Positions 41,857-49,984 of a DNA stretch of 64,000 bases are shown piece by piece. Source of the stretch: DAOTYH01 sp034435015 (GTDB lineage: Bacteria; Chloroflexota; Anaerolineae; Aggregatilineales; UBA3940). Location of the stretch: contig DAOTYH010000108.1 of NCBI GenBank assembly GCA_034435015.1, forward strand, positions 1 to 64,000, in the 5' to 3' direction. The notes below the pieces were generated by a model, which was not told the DNA's origin, did not search any database, and saw only the letters and a program-made list of their open reading frames with translations. Each line of letters opens with the position of its first letter. Position 1 is the stretch's first letter. The position numbers were made by a program, and so were the translations under genes.

Positions 41857-43482
41857 TTAGGTGGTCTGAGCAGGTTTCATACCGATTGTTTCCGGCGGGC
41901 CGTAATGTTCGTGCCACAGGTGCAGGTACCGTGCCGCTTCCTGATCCCAACGGGCATCATCCCAGCCCAGCTCGGCCTGTATCAGGGCGCGTATCTGGGG
42001 CAGATACTTTTGGCCGCCCTGAGGGGTCAATAGCCCCAGCCGGACCCGCCGTAACAACAGGTCGTCAAGATAGAGCACAGCCTCATGTCGTGCCGCCCAG
42101 ATGAACTCCAGCCAGTGGATGGGCAGGCCGCCGACGCGCCGGCGTTCGGCCTCCGGCCTCTCTGTGATGAAATCTACTATCTTAGGGCCGTAACGGGCCA
42201 TCAGCCGTGTTACCTCGCCCGCTGTCAAGCCCGGTAGCGGCTCATCAACGGAAGGCACCGGATCGAGGGCGCTCAGATGATCGTCTACAGGCGGCATATT
42301 CGGAAGCTGTTTGCGTAACGCCTTGAGTGCGTCAAGGGCAATACTCCGGAAGGTTGTCAGTTTGCCGCCGGTGACGGTCAGCAGGCCGTTCTCGTTCCAC
42401 AGCACGTGTTCACGGCTCTCTTTGGAAGGCGCGACCTCCTCACCATGGCTGACCACCGGCCGCACCCCTGCAAGAGTAGCGGTCACGTCCTGTTCGGTCA
42501 GACCCAACGCGGGGAAGTGGGCCTGCACGGAGCGCATCAGGTAAGCGACTTCATCCGGCGTGATGGTAGGCTCCTGATCAAGACTCTGATGATGATCTAG
42601 ATCAGTTGTACCAAGCAGGGTAATCCCCTCCCATGGAAAGGCAAACACAGGACGGCCATCGTCAGGGTGAGGGAAGGTCACGGCCTGAAAGATCGGGAAG
42701 CGGTGGTGCGGGAAGATCAGGTGACTGCCGCGCAGTGGACGCATACGCAGTGAAGAGCCTCTTCCAGCTCGCAGTCGATCCGCCCATGCGCCGGTGGCAT
42801 TGACCACTGCGGCGGCGCGTGCCTCGGATACACAGCCTGTCTGCCGATCACGCACACGCACGCCGCTTACCTGCCCTGCCTCGTCGTACAGCAATCCTTC
42901 AACTCGTGCGTAGTTAAGCGCTATCGCGCGGCCTGTAGTGACTCCCTCACGGAGCACGCGCAGGACCAGCCGGGCGTCATCAGTCTGAGCGTCGTAAAAA
43001 CGGAAGCCGCCGCTCAAGCGCTCGCTGGAGAGACCGGGCAGCATCATCTGGAGTTCATGGGGGCTGAGCTTTTGATGAACACTCCATTTGCCCGCCATCC
43101 AGCCATACATGAAGAGGCCGACCTCCATTGCCCACGGAGGGAGTCTATCATTCTCATAGGTAGGGAACAGGAAAGGAAGCCGTTCGACTAGTCCTGGCCC
43201 CTCTCTAAGGAGAATGTCCCGTTCATGGACTGATTCCCAAGTCAGCCCGAAATGGAAGTTGTTCAAGTATCGCAGGCCGCCATGCACCAGCTTGGATGAT
43301 CGGCTGGATGTGCCTGACGAGAAATCATTTTGTTCCAGTAACAACACCCGGAGACCAATACGTACCGCCTCGCGGAGGATGCCTGCTCCCGTGATCCCGC
43401 CGCCCACTACGATCAAATCCCATTGGTCGGTAAGACGCCTCCATGCTGTTTGGCGATCAGGTGTGCCATATAACATAGTCAT
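41857..43482 (-). CDS. glpD: Glycerol-3-phosphate dehydrogenase (FAD, quinone-linked)
   Basis: A 541-residue flavoprotein that oxidises sn-glycerol-3-phosphate to dihydroxyacetone phosphate at the membrane, giving electrons to quinone. It shows the Rossmann motif IVVGGGITGAGILREA, LLLEQNDFSSGTSSRSSKLVHGGLRYL, AVVNATGAWADRLR, LRGSHLIFPHHRFP, TVTGGKLTTFRSIA and a C-terminal DAO_C-type region. The second ATG at 43476 has better spacing from AAGGA than 43482. It lies 42 bp downstream of the AGPS-like gene. The same product, DHAP, is the backbone for alkyl-DHAP synthase, which fits its neighbour. Confidence 0.93.
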   Translation of the reverse strand: MTMLYGTPDRQTAWRRLTDQWDLIVVGGGITGAGILREAVRIGLRVLLLEQNDFSSGTSSRSSKLVHGGLRYLNNFHFGLTWESVHERDILLREGPGLVERLPFLFPTYENDRLPPWAMEVGLFMYGWMAGKWSVHQKLSPHELQMMLPGLSSERLSGGFRFYDAQTDDARLVLRVLREGVTTGRAIALNYARVEGLLYDEAGQVSGVRVRDRQTGCVSEARAAAVVNATGAWADRLRAGRGSSLRMRPLRGSHLIFPHHRFPIFQAVTFPHPDDGRPVFAFPWEGITLLGTTDLDHHQSLDQEPTITPDEVAYLMRSVQAHFPALGLTEQDVTATLAGVRPVVSHGEEVAPSKESREHVLWNENGLLTVTGGKLTTFRSIALDALKALRKQLPNMPPVDDHLSALDPVPSVDEPLPGLTAGEVTRLMARYGPKIVDFITERPEAERRRVGGLPIHWLEFIWAARHEAVLYLDDLLLRRVRLGLLTPQGGQKYLPQIRALIQAELGWDDARWDQEAARYLHLWHEHYGPPETIGMKPAQTT

Positions 43483-43524
43483 CTATCCTTGTTTTGTCTG
43501 CATAGGCCGAAATGGCCGCCTCCG

Positions 43525-45120
43525 TTAGCGAAATAACTTCCCCTGATTCATGATCCCATCTGGGTCGCAACGGGAGGCGGCATCGCGGATCAGGGCCATG
43601 CCCAAAGCACCTTTTTCGGCCTCAAGGTAGGGGGCATGATCCACACCTACGCCGTGCTGGTGGCTGATGGTGCCTCTATGTTCAACGATGGCGCGGCTGG
43701 CCGCCTCTTTCATACGCCGCCAGTGTTCGAGAGTTTGGTCAGGGTCTGGCATGACTCGGAATAAATACTGGACATAGATACTGGCGCCTGTCTCATACAG
43801 GTGGGAGAGATGGGCGAATACAAACACCCGCTCTCCTGTACCCTCCATCGCCTGATGAATCGCGCCGATAATGGCCTTGAGAGTAGGGAGTACATCCAGC
43901 CACGGGGTGATGGTTTCAAGTGTGTCAATGGCGTAGCCTGCTTCCCACAATGAATTGCGCAGGTAGGGGGATAGGAAACGGTTTTTGATCCACTGTTTGC
44001 CCATGTATTGGCCGGTAGGCAGACCACCGTGGCGGCGGGACAGGCTCAGCGCAACGCTTTTGGCATGCCGAAGGGTAGGTTGGTCACCAGTGATGCCGAC
44101 AATCAACAGGCATTTGTGGGAGCGTTTGTAACCGAGCGCTCCCAGCCCCTGATGGGCCAGATTGACCAGCTCCTTGTGCCCGGCCAGTGCAAGGGTAGCT
44201 TCCGTCTCCTCGCCTGTGCTGAGACGGAGCATAGACAGCGGCGGATGGGCCTGAACAATCTCCCGGACAGCCTGCAAGCCCTCTTCGAAAGTGTGGAAGA
44301 AGACAGCATGGAACTCCTCTGACTCAGGCAGAGGCGAGATACGTACAACTGCTTGAGTGATGATCCCAAGCCTGCCCTCTGATCCCAGAACCAGTTGACG
44401 CAGGTCCGGGCCGGCGGCGCTGGCAGGGTAGGGAGGCATATCCAGCACTCCCGCTGGACTGACCAGCCGTCCCCCTGCAAAATGCTGTTCGATCCGGCCA
44501 TAGCGCAACGACTGTTGTCCGCTTGAACGGGTGGCGATCCAGCCGCCTAAAGTCGAATATTCAAATGACTGAGGGTAGTGGCCCAATGTGTATCCCTGAG
44601 CGCGGAGTGCCGCTTCCAGCAGTGGCCCGCGGATTCCGGCCCCAAAGGTAGCCAATCGGCTGACACGATCCAGATCAAGCAGTTTGCTCATGCGGGACAG
44701 ATCAACCGTGATGGATGGCCGTCCATCAGGCTCCGGGTTGATGTGCCCGACCACACTTGTTCCGCCGCCGTAGGGTATCAGTGTGGCGCCGGTCTGACGG
44801 GCATAGCTGAAGAGAGCCTGTATATCTTCTTCGCTTTCCGGGTAAGCAATACCCGCCGGGAAAGAGGTGATCCGTCCGGTTCGTAGAGCTACCCAATCCG
44901 GAAAGGATTGGCCGCGTGCATGGCGGACTCGGTCTGCGGCATCCGTGCTGATCAGGGGGTGGTCAGGCAGGCCGGCGGCGGGAACTGCACGTACTACCTC
45001 CTCAAATGAGGCGTCGCGCGGCGGATTGCCCTCGCCAACCCATTCCATTAAGTGAGGCAATGCACTTGGCGGGACGGGATAAATAACACTGTCGTCACCC
45101 CAGCCGTTCCAGCGCCGCAT
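43525..45120 (-). CDS. FAD-binding oxidase of the alkyldihydroxyacetonephosphate synthase (AGPS) family
   Basis: A 531-residue VAO/PCMH flavoprotein. The N-terminal RRWNGWGDDS, PESEEDIQALFSYARQTGATLIPYGGGTSVVGH, SFEYSTLGGWIATRSSGQQSLRYG and VLGSEGRLGIIT match AGPS-type enzymes, and the C-terminal SHQHGVGVDHAPYL keeps most of the AGPS His motif, with one His replaced by Gln. True AGPS exchanges the acyl group of acyl-DHAP for a fatty alcohol to make the ether bond; other members are 2-hydroxyacid dehydrogenases. The context (FadR-like regulator 3 bp upstream, GlpD downstream) favours a glycerolipid role, but this is not proven. Confidence 0.8.
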   Translation of the reverse strand: MRRWNGWGDDSVIYPVPPSALPHLMEWVGEGNPPRDASFEEVVRAVPAAGLPDHPLISTDAADRVRHARGQSFPDWVALRTGRITSFPAGIAYPESEEDIQALFSYARQTGATLIPYGGGTSVVGHINPEPDGRPSITVDLSRMSKLLDLDRVSRLATFGAGIRGPLLEAALRAQGYTLGHYPQSFEYSTLGGWIATRSSGQQSLRYGRIEQHFAGGRLVSPAGVLDMPPYPASAAGPDLRQLVLGSEGRLGIITQAVVRISPLPESEEFHAVFFHTFEEGLQAVREIVQAHPPLSMLRLSTGEETEATLALAGHKELVNLAHQGLGALGYKRSHKCLLIVGITGDQPTLRHAKSVALSLSRRHGGLPTGQYMGKQWIKNRFLSPYLRNSLWEAGYAIDTLETITPWLDVLPTLKAIIGAIHQAMEGTGERVFVFAHLSHLYETGASIYVQYLFRVMPDPDQTLEHWRRMKEAASRAIVEHRGTISHQHGVGVDHAPYLEAEKGALGMALIRDAASRCDPDGIMNQGKLFR

Positions 45121-45123
45121 GAG

Positions 45124-45861
45124 TTATTCCTTTCTGATGCGTTCCTGTTCAATTTCCGTTTCAGCGGCTCTGTTCCATAGTTCAATGCTGTACAACATGA
45201 TGGCCTGAGTGATGGCCTGAGCCGCTGGTGCATCTTCGGCCAGCGCGGCGGCCCGCAGGTCGGTGTAGAACTGACGCGAGCTGGCCCGCGATTCGGGCAG
45301 GCTGAAGTACAGACGAGCCATCTCTTCGTAGAACCCAGCAAAACCGTTTAGCATCAGCGTAAATACCGGATTAGTTGAGAGCACAGTCAGGCGGTGATGC
45401 AGTGTCCAATCGGTGCTGGCAAATGATTCAGGTGTGTCGGCTAGGTTGGCTGTCAGCGAGTCCAACAGTACTGCGACACCTGCGGCGTTATGCTCAACCG
45501 CTCCCCGTGTGTAAAGGGGGGCAAGAGCGCTGCGTACCTCCAGCAGTTGCGGGATAAAGGCACGGGGCAGGACAGCCTGGTGTTTAACCAGCATGGCCAG
45601 CACATTGAGATTTCCCTCTGTCCAGATGTCACGCACGCGGGTCGGTTTGCCGTGTTGAATCTCCAGCCAGCCGTCAGCGGCAAGGCGCTGAAGCGTCTCG
45701 CGGAGGGTTGAACGGGTCACACCCAGCATCTCAGAAAGCTGTCGCTCGGCAGGCAGAAACGAATTAGGGGGAAATGTGCCGTCCAGAATGGCATCAATTA
45801 AGCGGTTGTAGGTCAGCTCAGCGGGTTTGGTCGGTGCGGTCCAATCCGGGTGGTCAGTCAT
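45124..45861 (-). CDS. FadR-like GntR-family regulator
   Basis: A 245-residue repressor of the FadR subfamily. The winged helix reads TYNRLIDAILDGTFPPNSFLPAERQLSEMLGVTRSTLRETLQRLAADGWLEIQHGKPT. Nearly all DNA contacts recalled from E. coli FadR are kept (R40, T49-R50, T52, R54, H70-G71). The C-terminal half also resembles the FadR acyl-CoA domain (LNGFAGFYEEMARLYFSLPESRASS...QFYTDL and a terminal IELWNR), not the metal-binding FCD domain. The start ATG at 45861 is preceded by AAGGAGA. It heads the AGPS-glpD operon and is probably autoregulated through the palindromes at 45885-45912. Confidence 0.88.
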   Translation of the reverse strand: MTDHPDWTAPTKPAELTYNRLIDAILDGTFPPNSFLPAERQLSEMLGVTRSTLRETLQRLAADGWLEIQHGKPTRVRDIWTEGNLNVLAMLVKHQAVLPRAFIPQLLEVRSALAPLYTRGAVEHNAAGVAVLLDSLTANLADTPESFASTDWTLHHRLTVLSTNPVFTLMLNGFAGFYEEMARLYFSLPESRASSRQFYTDLRAAALAEDAPAAQAITQAIMLYSIELWNRAAETEIEQERIRKE

Positions 45862-45884
45862 CAAAGGCTCTCCTTGTGTTGGTG

Positions 45885-45912
45885 GTAGGTGGTCTGTGGT
45901 CTGACCACCTAC
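45885..45912. promoter_or_regulatory. FadR-type operator: nested palindromes over the transcription start
   Basis: TGGTCTGACCA (45897-45907) lies in a 13-bp palindrome (45896-45908). A second inverted repeat with 10-bp arms GTAGGTGGTC/GACCACCTAC (45885-45894, 45903-45912) overlaps it. The core matches the FadR/GntR consensus TGGTCNGACCA as recalled. The site lies from about +1 to +26 of the predicted fadR transcript, which suits repression. Confidence 0.78.
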
Positions 45913-45917
45913 TTCTT

Positions 45918-45946
45918 ATCATAAGCTGATCCTGCTCTTGAGTCAA
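45918..45946 (-). promoter_or_regulatory. Promoter of the fadR-AGPS-glpD operon
   Basis: On the minus strand TTGACT (45941-45946) and TATGAT (45918-45923) are spaced exactly 17 bp, each 5/6 to consensus. The predicted start, near 45911, falls within the operator. Confidence 0.75.
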
Positions 45947-46049
45947 GAGGGGTGTGTCAGCCTTCCTCCAAGTTGATAGCATTTGCCTGCTGTGACGCGG
46001 TATGATAGCCATTGCTGAGTGGGCATAGGACGAGCGAAAGGATGTTCCA

Positions 46050-47720
46050 ATGTTCCCGCCGTTACAACGTGTCCGTCATCTGGGGCGTTACCGTGAAATT
46101 GCGCAGGTCATGATCAAATATGGATTCGGCGATCTGGTCAGCCGGATTGGGTTGCTTCGACAGCTCTCGCTCCCCCGAAGCACTCTGCGCCGTGCAAGCC
46201 AGCTTGTGCCTGACACGCCTGCACGGGTGCGGTTAGGTTTACAGGAGTTAGGGCCGACGTTTGTCAAGCTGGGGCAAATTCTGAGCACACGGCCTGATCT
46301 GTTACCTCCGCCCTTCATCAATGAGTTGGAGAAGCTACAGGATACTGTTCCACCCGCTGACTGGCTTCTGATCAAGCCCCGCCTTGAAGAAGAGCTGGGC
46401 AGGCCGCTGGAAGAGGTCTTTGCTTCCATTGAGCCGCAACCGCTGGCGGCGGCTTCGCTGGCTCAGGTCCATGCGGCCCGACTGCTGGACGGAACGGAAG
46501 TGGTGATCAAAATCCAGAGGCCGGATATTGAACGCATCATTGAGATCGATTTGGAAATCCTGTTTGATCTAGCCAATCTGGTACAGACCCACACACCGCT
46601 GGGGGAGTTATATGATCTGCCAGCCATTACCGAGCATTTTGCTTTTACCTTGCGTACTGAACTGGACTACCGGCGTGAAGCCGCCCACGCTGAACGATTT
46701 CGCCGCAACTTTGCAGAAGAGCCATATCTTTACATTCCACGTATTTATGCCGATTACACCACCCATCGGATGCTGGTCATTGAGCGCATTCATGGTGTTA
46801 AGATAGATGATCTGGAAGGGCTTCGAGCGGCAGGTTACGATCCGCGTCAGGTGGCGATGAAAGCGGCCCGCATCATTGCCAAAGAGGTGCTGGAGGATGG
46901 CTTCTTCCATGCCGACCCGCATCCCGGCAATTTTGTCGTGATGGAGGGTGAAGTCATTGGTGCGATGGATTTCGGCATGGTGGGCTGGCTGGAGCCGCGC
47001 GACAGGCTGGAGCTGATCGCGTTATACACTGCCATTGTGCGGGTGGATGCGGACGGGATTGTTGAGCATTTGACGCGCATGGGCATGGCCGACCTGTCCG
47101 TTGACCGGGATGGGCTTCGGCGTGACATCGCCCGTCTGTTACGCGAGTATGAGGGACTGCCGCTTAGAGACATCCGGCTTAAGCGTCTGCTGGAAGAGCT
47201 TATGCCGATTGCTTTCCGTTATCGTCTCAGCCTGCCTAGTGATCTCTGGCTGTTGGCCAAGACTATCGTGGTCATGGAAGGAGTAGGCTCTAAGCTCGAT
47301 CCGGATTTCGACATCTTTGCTGTCTCAGGGCCAATCGTTAAGCGCCTGTCTAGTGAGATGTTAATGCCGCGCACCTGGGGGCCGGAAGCTCTTAAGGCAA
47401 CAGATAGTTGGGCCAACCTGCTGATGCTGATGCCGGAGGTGGGAACAGGTCTCTTGCGCCGTCTGCGGCGCGGGGAACTGCCGCTGGCACTCGAACATAA
47501 AGGGCTGGATCAGGCGTTAAACCGCATTGATCGGATTGCCGGCAGGCTGTCACTCAGCATTGTTGTGGCTGGTCTGACTATCGGGCTGGCAATGGTGATT
47601 CCAACGCTGGGTTTGACTCAGCACGATGGTCTGTTGTTCTACCTGATGACAGCGGCTTTTGTGGTAGCTGTACTTCTAGGAATCGGGTTGCTCATATCAA
47701 TTCTCCGGGCTGGGCTGTGA
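46050..47720 (+). CDS. ABC1/UbiB-family atypical kinase
   Basis: A 556-residue membrane-linked protein of the ADCK/UbiB family, ATPases that assist isoprenoid-lipid (quinone) metabolism. It has the KxGQ-type motif FVKLGQILSTRPDLLP (KLGQ at 73-76), the Ala-rich nucleotide loop AAASLAQVHAARL, VIKIQRPDIE, HADPHPGNFVVMEGEVIGAMDFGMVG (catalytic and DFG-like) and two C-terminal membrane helices. No quinone biosynthesis genes are adjacent. AAAGGA lies 8-10 nt before the ATG. Confidence 0.92.
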   Translation: MFPPLQRVRHLGRYREIAQVMIKYGFGDLVSRIGLLRQLSLPRSTLRRASQLVPDTPARVRLGLQELGPTFVKLGQILSTRPDLLPPPFINELEKLQDTVPPADWLLIKPRLEEELGRPLEEVFASIEPQPLAAASLAQVHAARLLDGTEVVIKIQRPDIERIIEIDLEILFDLANLVQTHTPLGELYDLPAITEHFAFTLRTELDYRREAAHAERFRRNFAEEPYLYIPRIYADYTTHRMLVIERIHGVKIDDLEGLRAAGYDPRQVAMKAARIIAKEVLEDGFFHADPHPGNFVVMEGEVIGAMDFGMVGWLEPRDRLELIALYTAIVRVDADGIVEHLTRMGMADLSVDRDGLRRDIARLLREYEGLPLRDIRLKRLLEELMPIAFRYRLSLPSDLWLLAKTIVVMEGVGSKLDPDFDIFAVSGPIVKRLSSEMLMPRTWGPEALKATDSWANLLMLMPEVGTGLLRRLRRGELPLALEHKGLDQALNRIDRIAGRLSLSIVVAGLTIGLAMVIPTLGLTQHDGLLFYLMTAAFVVAVLLGIGLLISILRAGL

Positions 47721-47780
47721 ATATGTATGATTGGATATAATCATCCTGTAGTTCAACTGTACAAGGAGATTCTCTATTAC

Positions 47781-48491
47781 GTGTCTGAGGCTAAACAATC
47801 TGATTCTCTTCGCGTCCTAGTCGTGGTAGCCCACCCAGATGACATAGAATTCGGTGTAGCAGGCAGTGTAGCACGCTGGATTGAGGAGGGCGCTCAGGTC
47901 ACCTATGCAATCGTGACGGATGGTGGTGCGGGCAGTAATGAGCCGGGGGCTGATCTGGCGGCACTGGTTCAGCAGAGGCAGGCCGGACAGCGGGCGGCGG
48001 CTGAAGTCGTGGGAGTTCGCGATCTGTATTTTCTGGGTTACCCGGATGGTATTCTCCAGCCAACGTTGGAGCTACGCCGGGACCTGACCCGCCTGATCCG
48101 CCGAGTGCGGCCTGACCGGGTGGTCTGTCAGGACCCCACTACTGTGCTGGTAGAGGATGGCTACATTAACCATCCCGATCATCGGGCGGCAGGTGAGGCG
48201 ACCCTCTATGCGGTGTTTCCCAGTGCAGGGACACGCCCCATTTTCCCTGAGCTGTTGAAGGAAGGACTGGAACCTCATCAGGTCAAGGAGCTTTACCTGA
48301 CCCTGACCACCCGGCCTAACACCCATGTTGATATTTCGGCTACTATAGATCGTAAGATCAAGGCGTTGCTGTGTCACAAGTCACAGGTCGGGCCAGAGGT
48401 CGAGGAATGGCTGCGCGACTGGGACTCTGAGGCTGGCCGGGAGGCTGGATGCGCTTATGCAGAGCAGTTCTATGTGATGCGGTTTGATTAG
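47781..48491 (+). CDS. PIG-L family deacetylase
   Basis: A zinc-dependent N-acetyl-sugar deacetylase of the LmbE/GlcNAc-PI type. Motifs are VVVAHPDDIEFGVAG (AHPDD, metal ligands and base), TDGGAGSNEPG, FLGYPDG, and INHPDHRAAGEA (HPDH). Substrate could be a GlcNAc-linked thiol precursor or polysaccharide. A GTG at 47781 with AAGGAG upstream gives the usual short N-terminus; an in-frame ATG at 47727 would add 18 residues. It lies 60 bp after the UbiB-like gene. Confidence 0.86.
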   Translation: MSEAKQSDSLRVLVVVAHPDDIEFGVAGSVARWIEEGAQVTYAIVTDGGAGSNEPGADLAALVQQRQAGQRAAAEVVGVRDLYFLGYPDGILQPTLELRRDLTRLIRRVRPDRVVCQDPTTVLVEDGYINHPDHRAAGEATLYAVFPSAGTRPIFPELLKEGLEPHQVKELYLTLTTRPNTHVDISATIDRKIKALLCHKSQVGPEVEEWLRDWDSEAGREAGCAYAEQFYVMRFD

Positions 48492-48546
48492 ATGCCTGAG
48501 AGGTCCGGCCTGCAAGAGCATCTGATGATCCCTTTACGGGCTGACA

Positions 48547-48575
48547 TTGACAGTCTTTCTTCTGGTCGTTATAAT
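48547..48575 (+). promoter_or_regulatory. Perfect consensus promoter for rplU-rpmA-L31
   Basis: TTGACA (48547-48552) and TATAAT (48570-48575) are separated by exactly 17 bp. The predicted start is near 48582, giving a leader of about 107 nt. Confidence 0.88.
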
Positions 48576-48583
48576 CTTTCCTC

Positions 48584-48599
48584 GCCCCCCTGCGGGGGC
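48584..48599 (+). promoter_or_regulatory. GC hairpin at the 5' end of the rplU leader
   Basis: GCCCCC (48584-48589) pairs with GGGGGC (48594-48599) across CTGC, placed right after the predicted transcription start. Leader-mediated autoregulation of L21 operons is known in Firmicutes, but whether this leader is related is unproven. Confidence 0.5.
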
Positions 48600-48688
48600 A
48601 ATTGTACGTCTTATTCCAGCCCGTCTTCCCCTGGCCGCTCCGGCAGGATGCGTTGCCCACGGAAGCAAGTGAAGAACGGAGACAGAAT

Positions 48689-49000
48689 ATGTATGCCATT
48701 GTCCGCATTGGCGGCAAGCAATATCAGGCTGAGATCGGCAAAACCATCGTGGTGGAGAAGCTCCCCTACTCGGTGGGCGAGAAGGTCGAGTTCAATGAAG
48801 TACTCCTGATCAGCGATGGGCCGCAGACAAAGGTTGGCCAGCCGTTGGTCGAAGGAGCCAGTGTGAAAGCACAAGTGGTGGAGCAATTTAAGGGCAAGAA
48901 GATCATTGTGTTCAAGTATAAGCCCAAAATCAGGTATCGTCGCAAACAAGGCCACCGCCAGCAGTACACTCGTTTGCTGGTTGAGAACATCAATCGTTAG
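48689..49000 (+). CDS. rplU: Ribosomal protein L21
   Basis: A 103-residue large-subunit protein: MYAIVRIGGKQYQ at the start, VEKLPYSVGEKVEFNEVLLI, and IIVFKYKPKIRYRRKQGHRQQYTRLLVENI at the end, as in the family. The ATG at 48689 has GGAG 7 nt upstream; the open frame 29 codons longer is untranslated leader. It is followed by rpmA, the usual pairing. Confidence 0.96.
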   Translation: MYAIVRIGGKQYQAEIGKTIVVEKLPYSVGEKVEFNEVLLISDGPQTKVGQPLVEGASVKAQVVEQFKGKKIIVFKYKPKIRYRRKQGHRQQYTRLLVENINR

Positions 49001-49030
49001 ATGACGAATTGAACTGTCGAGGGTAGTAAA

Positions 49031-49300
49031 ATGGCACACAAAAAAGGCGGCGGTTCAACCCGCAATGGACGAGAAAGTAATGCTCAGCGGCGCGGCGTGA
49101 AGCGCTTTGGTGGTGAACATGTCATCCCCGGTAATATTATTGTGCGTCAGTGTGGAACCAAGTTTCACCCCGGCGTGAATGTGGGTATGGGGCGTGACTA
49201 TACCCTCTTTGCAACGGCTGAGGGATATGTCTATTTCGAATGGGGCAAGGGAGGGCGGAAGATCGTCAGCGTCCGTCCTGAGAACCCCAATGCGCAATGA
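49031..49300 (+). CDS. rpmA: Ribosomal protein L27
   Basis: An 89-residue protein starting MAHKKGGGSTRNGRESNAQRRGVKRFGGE, with IIVRQCGTKFHPGVNVGMGRDYTLFATAEGYV. The N-terminus begins directly with the mature-type AHKK sequence, so there is no cleaved Firmicute-type extension. GAGGGT precedes the ATG. Between rplU and rpmA no ysxB (Prp protease) gene is present, in line with the absent extension. Confidence 0.96.
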   Translation: MAHKKGGGSTRNGRESNAQRRGVKRFGGEHVIPGNIIVRQCGTKFHPGVNVGMGRDYTLFATAEGYVYFEWGKGGRKIVSVRPENPNAQ

Positions 49301-49407
49301 TAATTGCCAAGTCCATTAGTGTCCTGTTGAAAAATCATGAACGCATCACGCCGCCTCGCTCAGGAATCACGTTTGGCGGGGCCGTGTTGCATGAAAGAGG
49401 TAAGTGA

Positions 49408-49872
49408 ATGAAAGAAGATCGCCATCCTAAGTGGTACCCGGAGGCACGGGTTATTTGTGCGTGTGGCAATACATGGGTGACCGGGTCTACTGTCCCTGAA
49501 ATCCGTACTGACGTATGCAGTGCCTGCCATCCGTTCTATACGGGTGAGCAGCGTATTGTTGACACCGAAGGGCAGGTTGATCGCTTCTTGAAGCGGCTCA
49601 AAGCCCGCGAAGAGCGCCTGGCGGTGTTTGAGGCACGTCAGAAAGAGCGGGATGTGACCAGCCTGCCCGTTACTGAGCTGGAACTTGGCTCTCGTTATGA
49701 GAAGGCGCTTGCGGAAGCAGGCCTGGCTACAATAGGGCAGGTAGTAGAGTTGCTCAAGCAGGGCGATGATGCGTTACTGGCGATCAAGGGCTTTGGCCTC
49801 AAGGCCTTGATTGACCTGAAGCGCCGCCTGCGTGCTCGCGGTTTCGAGATCGCGGCTGAACAGGAAGCATAA
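49408..49872 (+). CDS. rpmE: Ribosomal protein L31 fused to an RNA polymerase alpha-CTD-like (HhH) domain
   Basis: The first 66 residues are zinc-type L31: HPKWYPEARVICACGNTWVTGST...IRTDVCSACHPFYTGEQRIVDTEGQVDRFLKR, with Cys17, Cys19, Cys37, Cys40. A 20-residue charged linker leads to residues 83-146: LPVTELELGSRYEKALAEAGLATIGQVVELL, ending KGFGLKALIDLKRRLRARG. This resembles the RNA polymerase alpha C-terminal domain in layout and key residues: Arg96 aligns with DNA-contacting R265, while N268 is Lys99. L31 is normally 65-90 residues, so the 154-residue product is unusual. The gene follows rplU-rpmA and a terminator follows. Confidence 0.85.
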   Translation: MKEDRHPKWYPEARVICACGNTWVTGSTVPEIRTDVCSACHPFYTGEQRIVDTEGQVDRFLKRLKAREERLAVFEARQKERDVTSLPVTELELGSRYEKALAEAGLATIGQVVELLKQGDDALLAIKGFGLKALIDLKRRLRARGFEIAAEQEA

Positions 49873-49924
49873 CGGGGCAAGCACCAACAGCATGCTTGTC
49901 CAACAGCGCTGAGATGGTTATGAG

Positions 49925-49968
49925 AGGGCGCGGCATCTTTCAGACAGGTGTCGCGCCCTTGTTTGTCT
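49925..49968 (+). terminator. Intrinsic terminator after the L31-fusion gene
   Basis: A 13-bp stem with two G-U pairs (arms 49925-49937 and 49947-49959, 9-nt loop) is followed by TTGTTTGTCT. It lies between the ribosomal gene group and tdk. Confidence 0.8.
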
Positions 49969-49984
49969 GACGAGGAGACACCCC

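Noticed and set aside
46000..46049. Promoter for the UbiB-like gene using TATGAT near 46003
   Set aside because: No acceptable -35 at 16-18 bp spacing, and the TG extension is absent.
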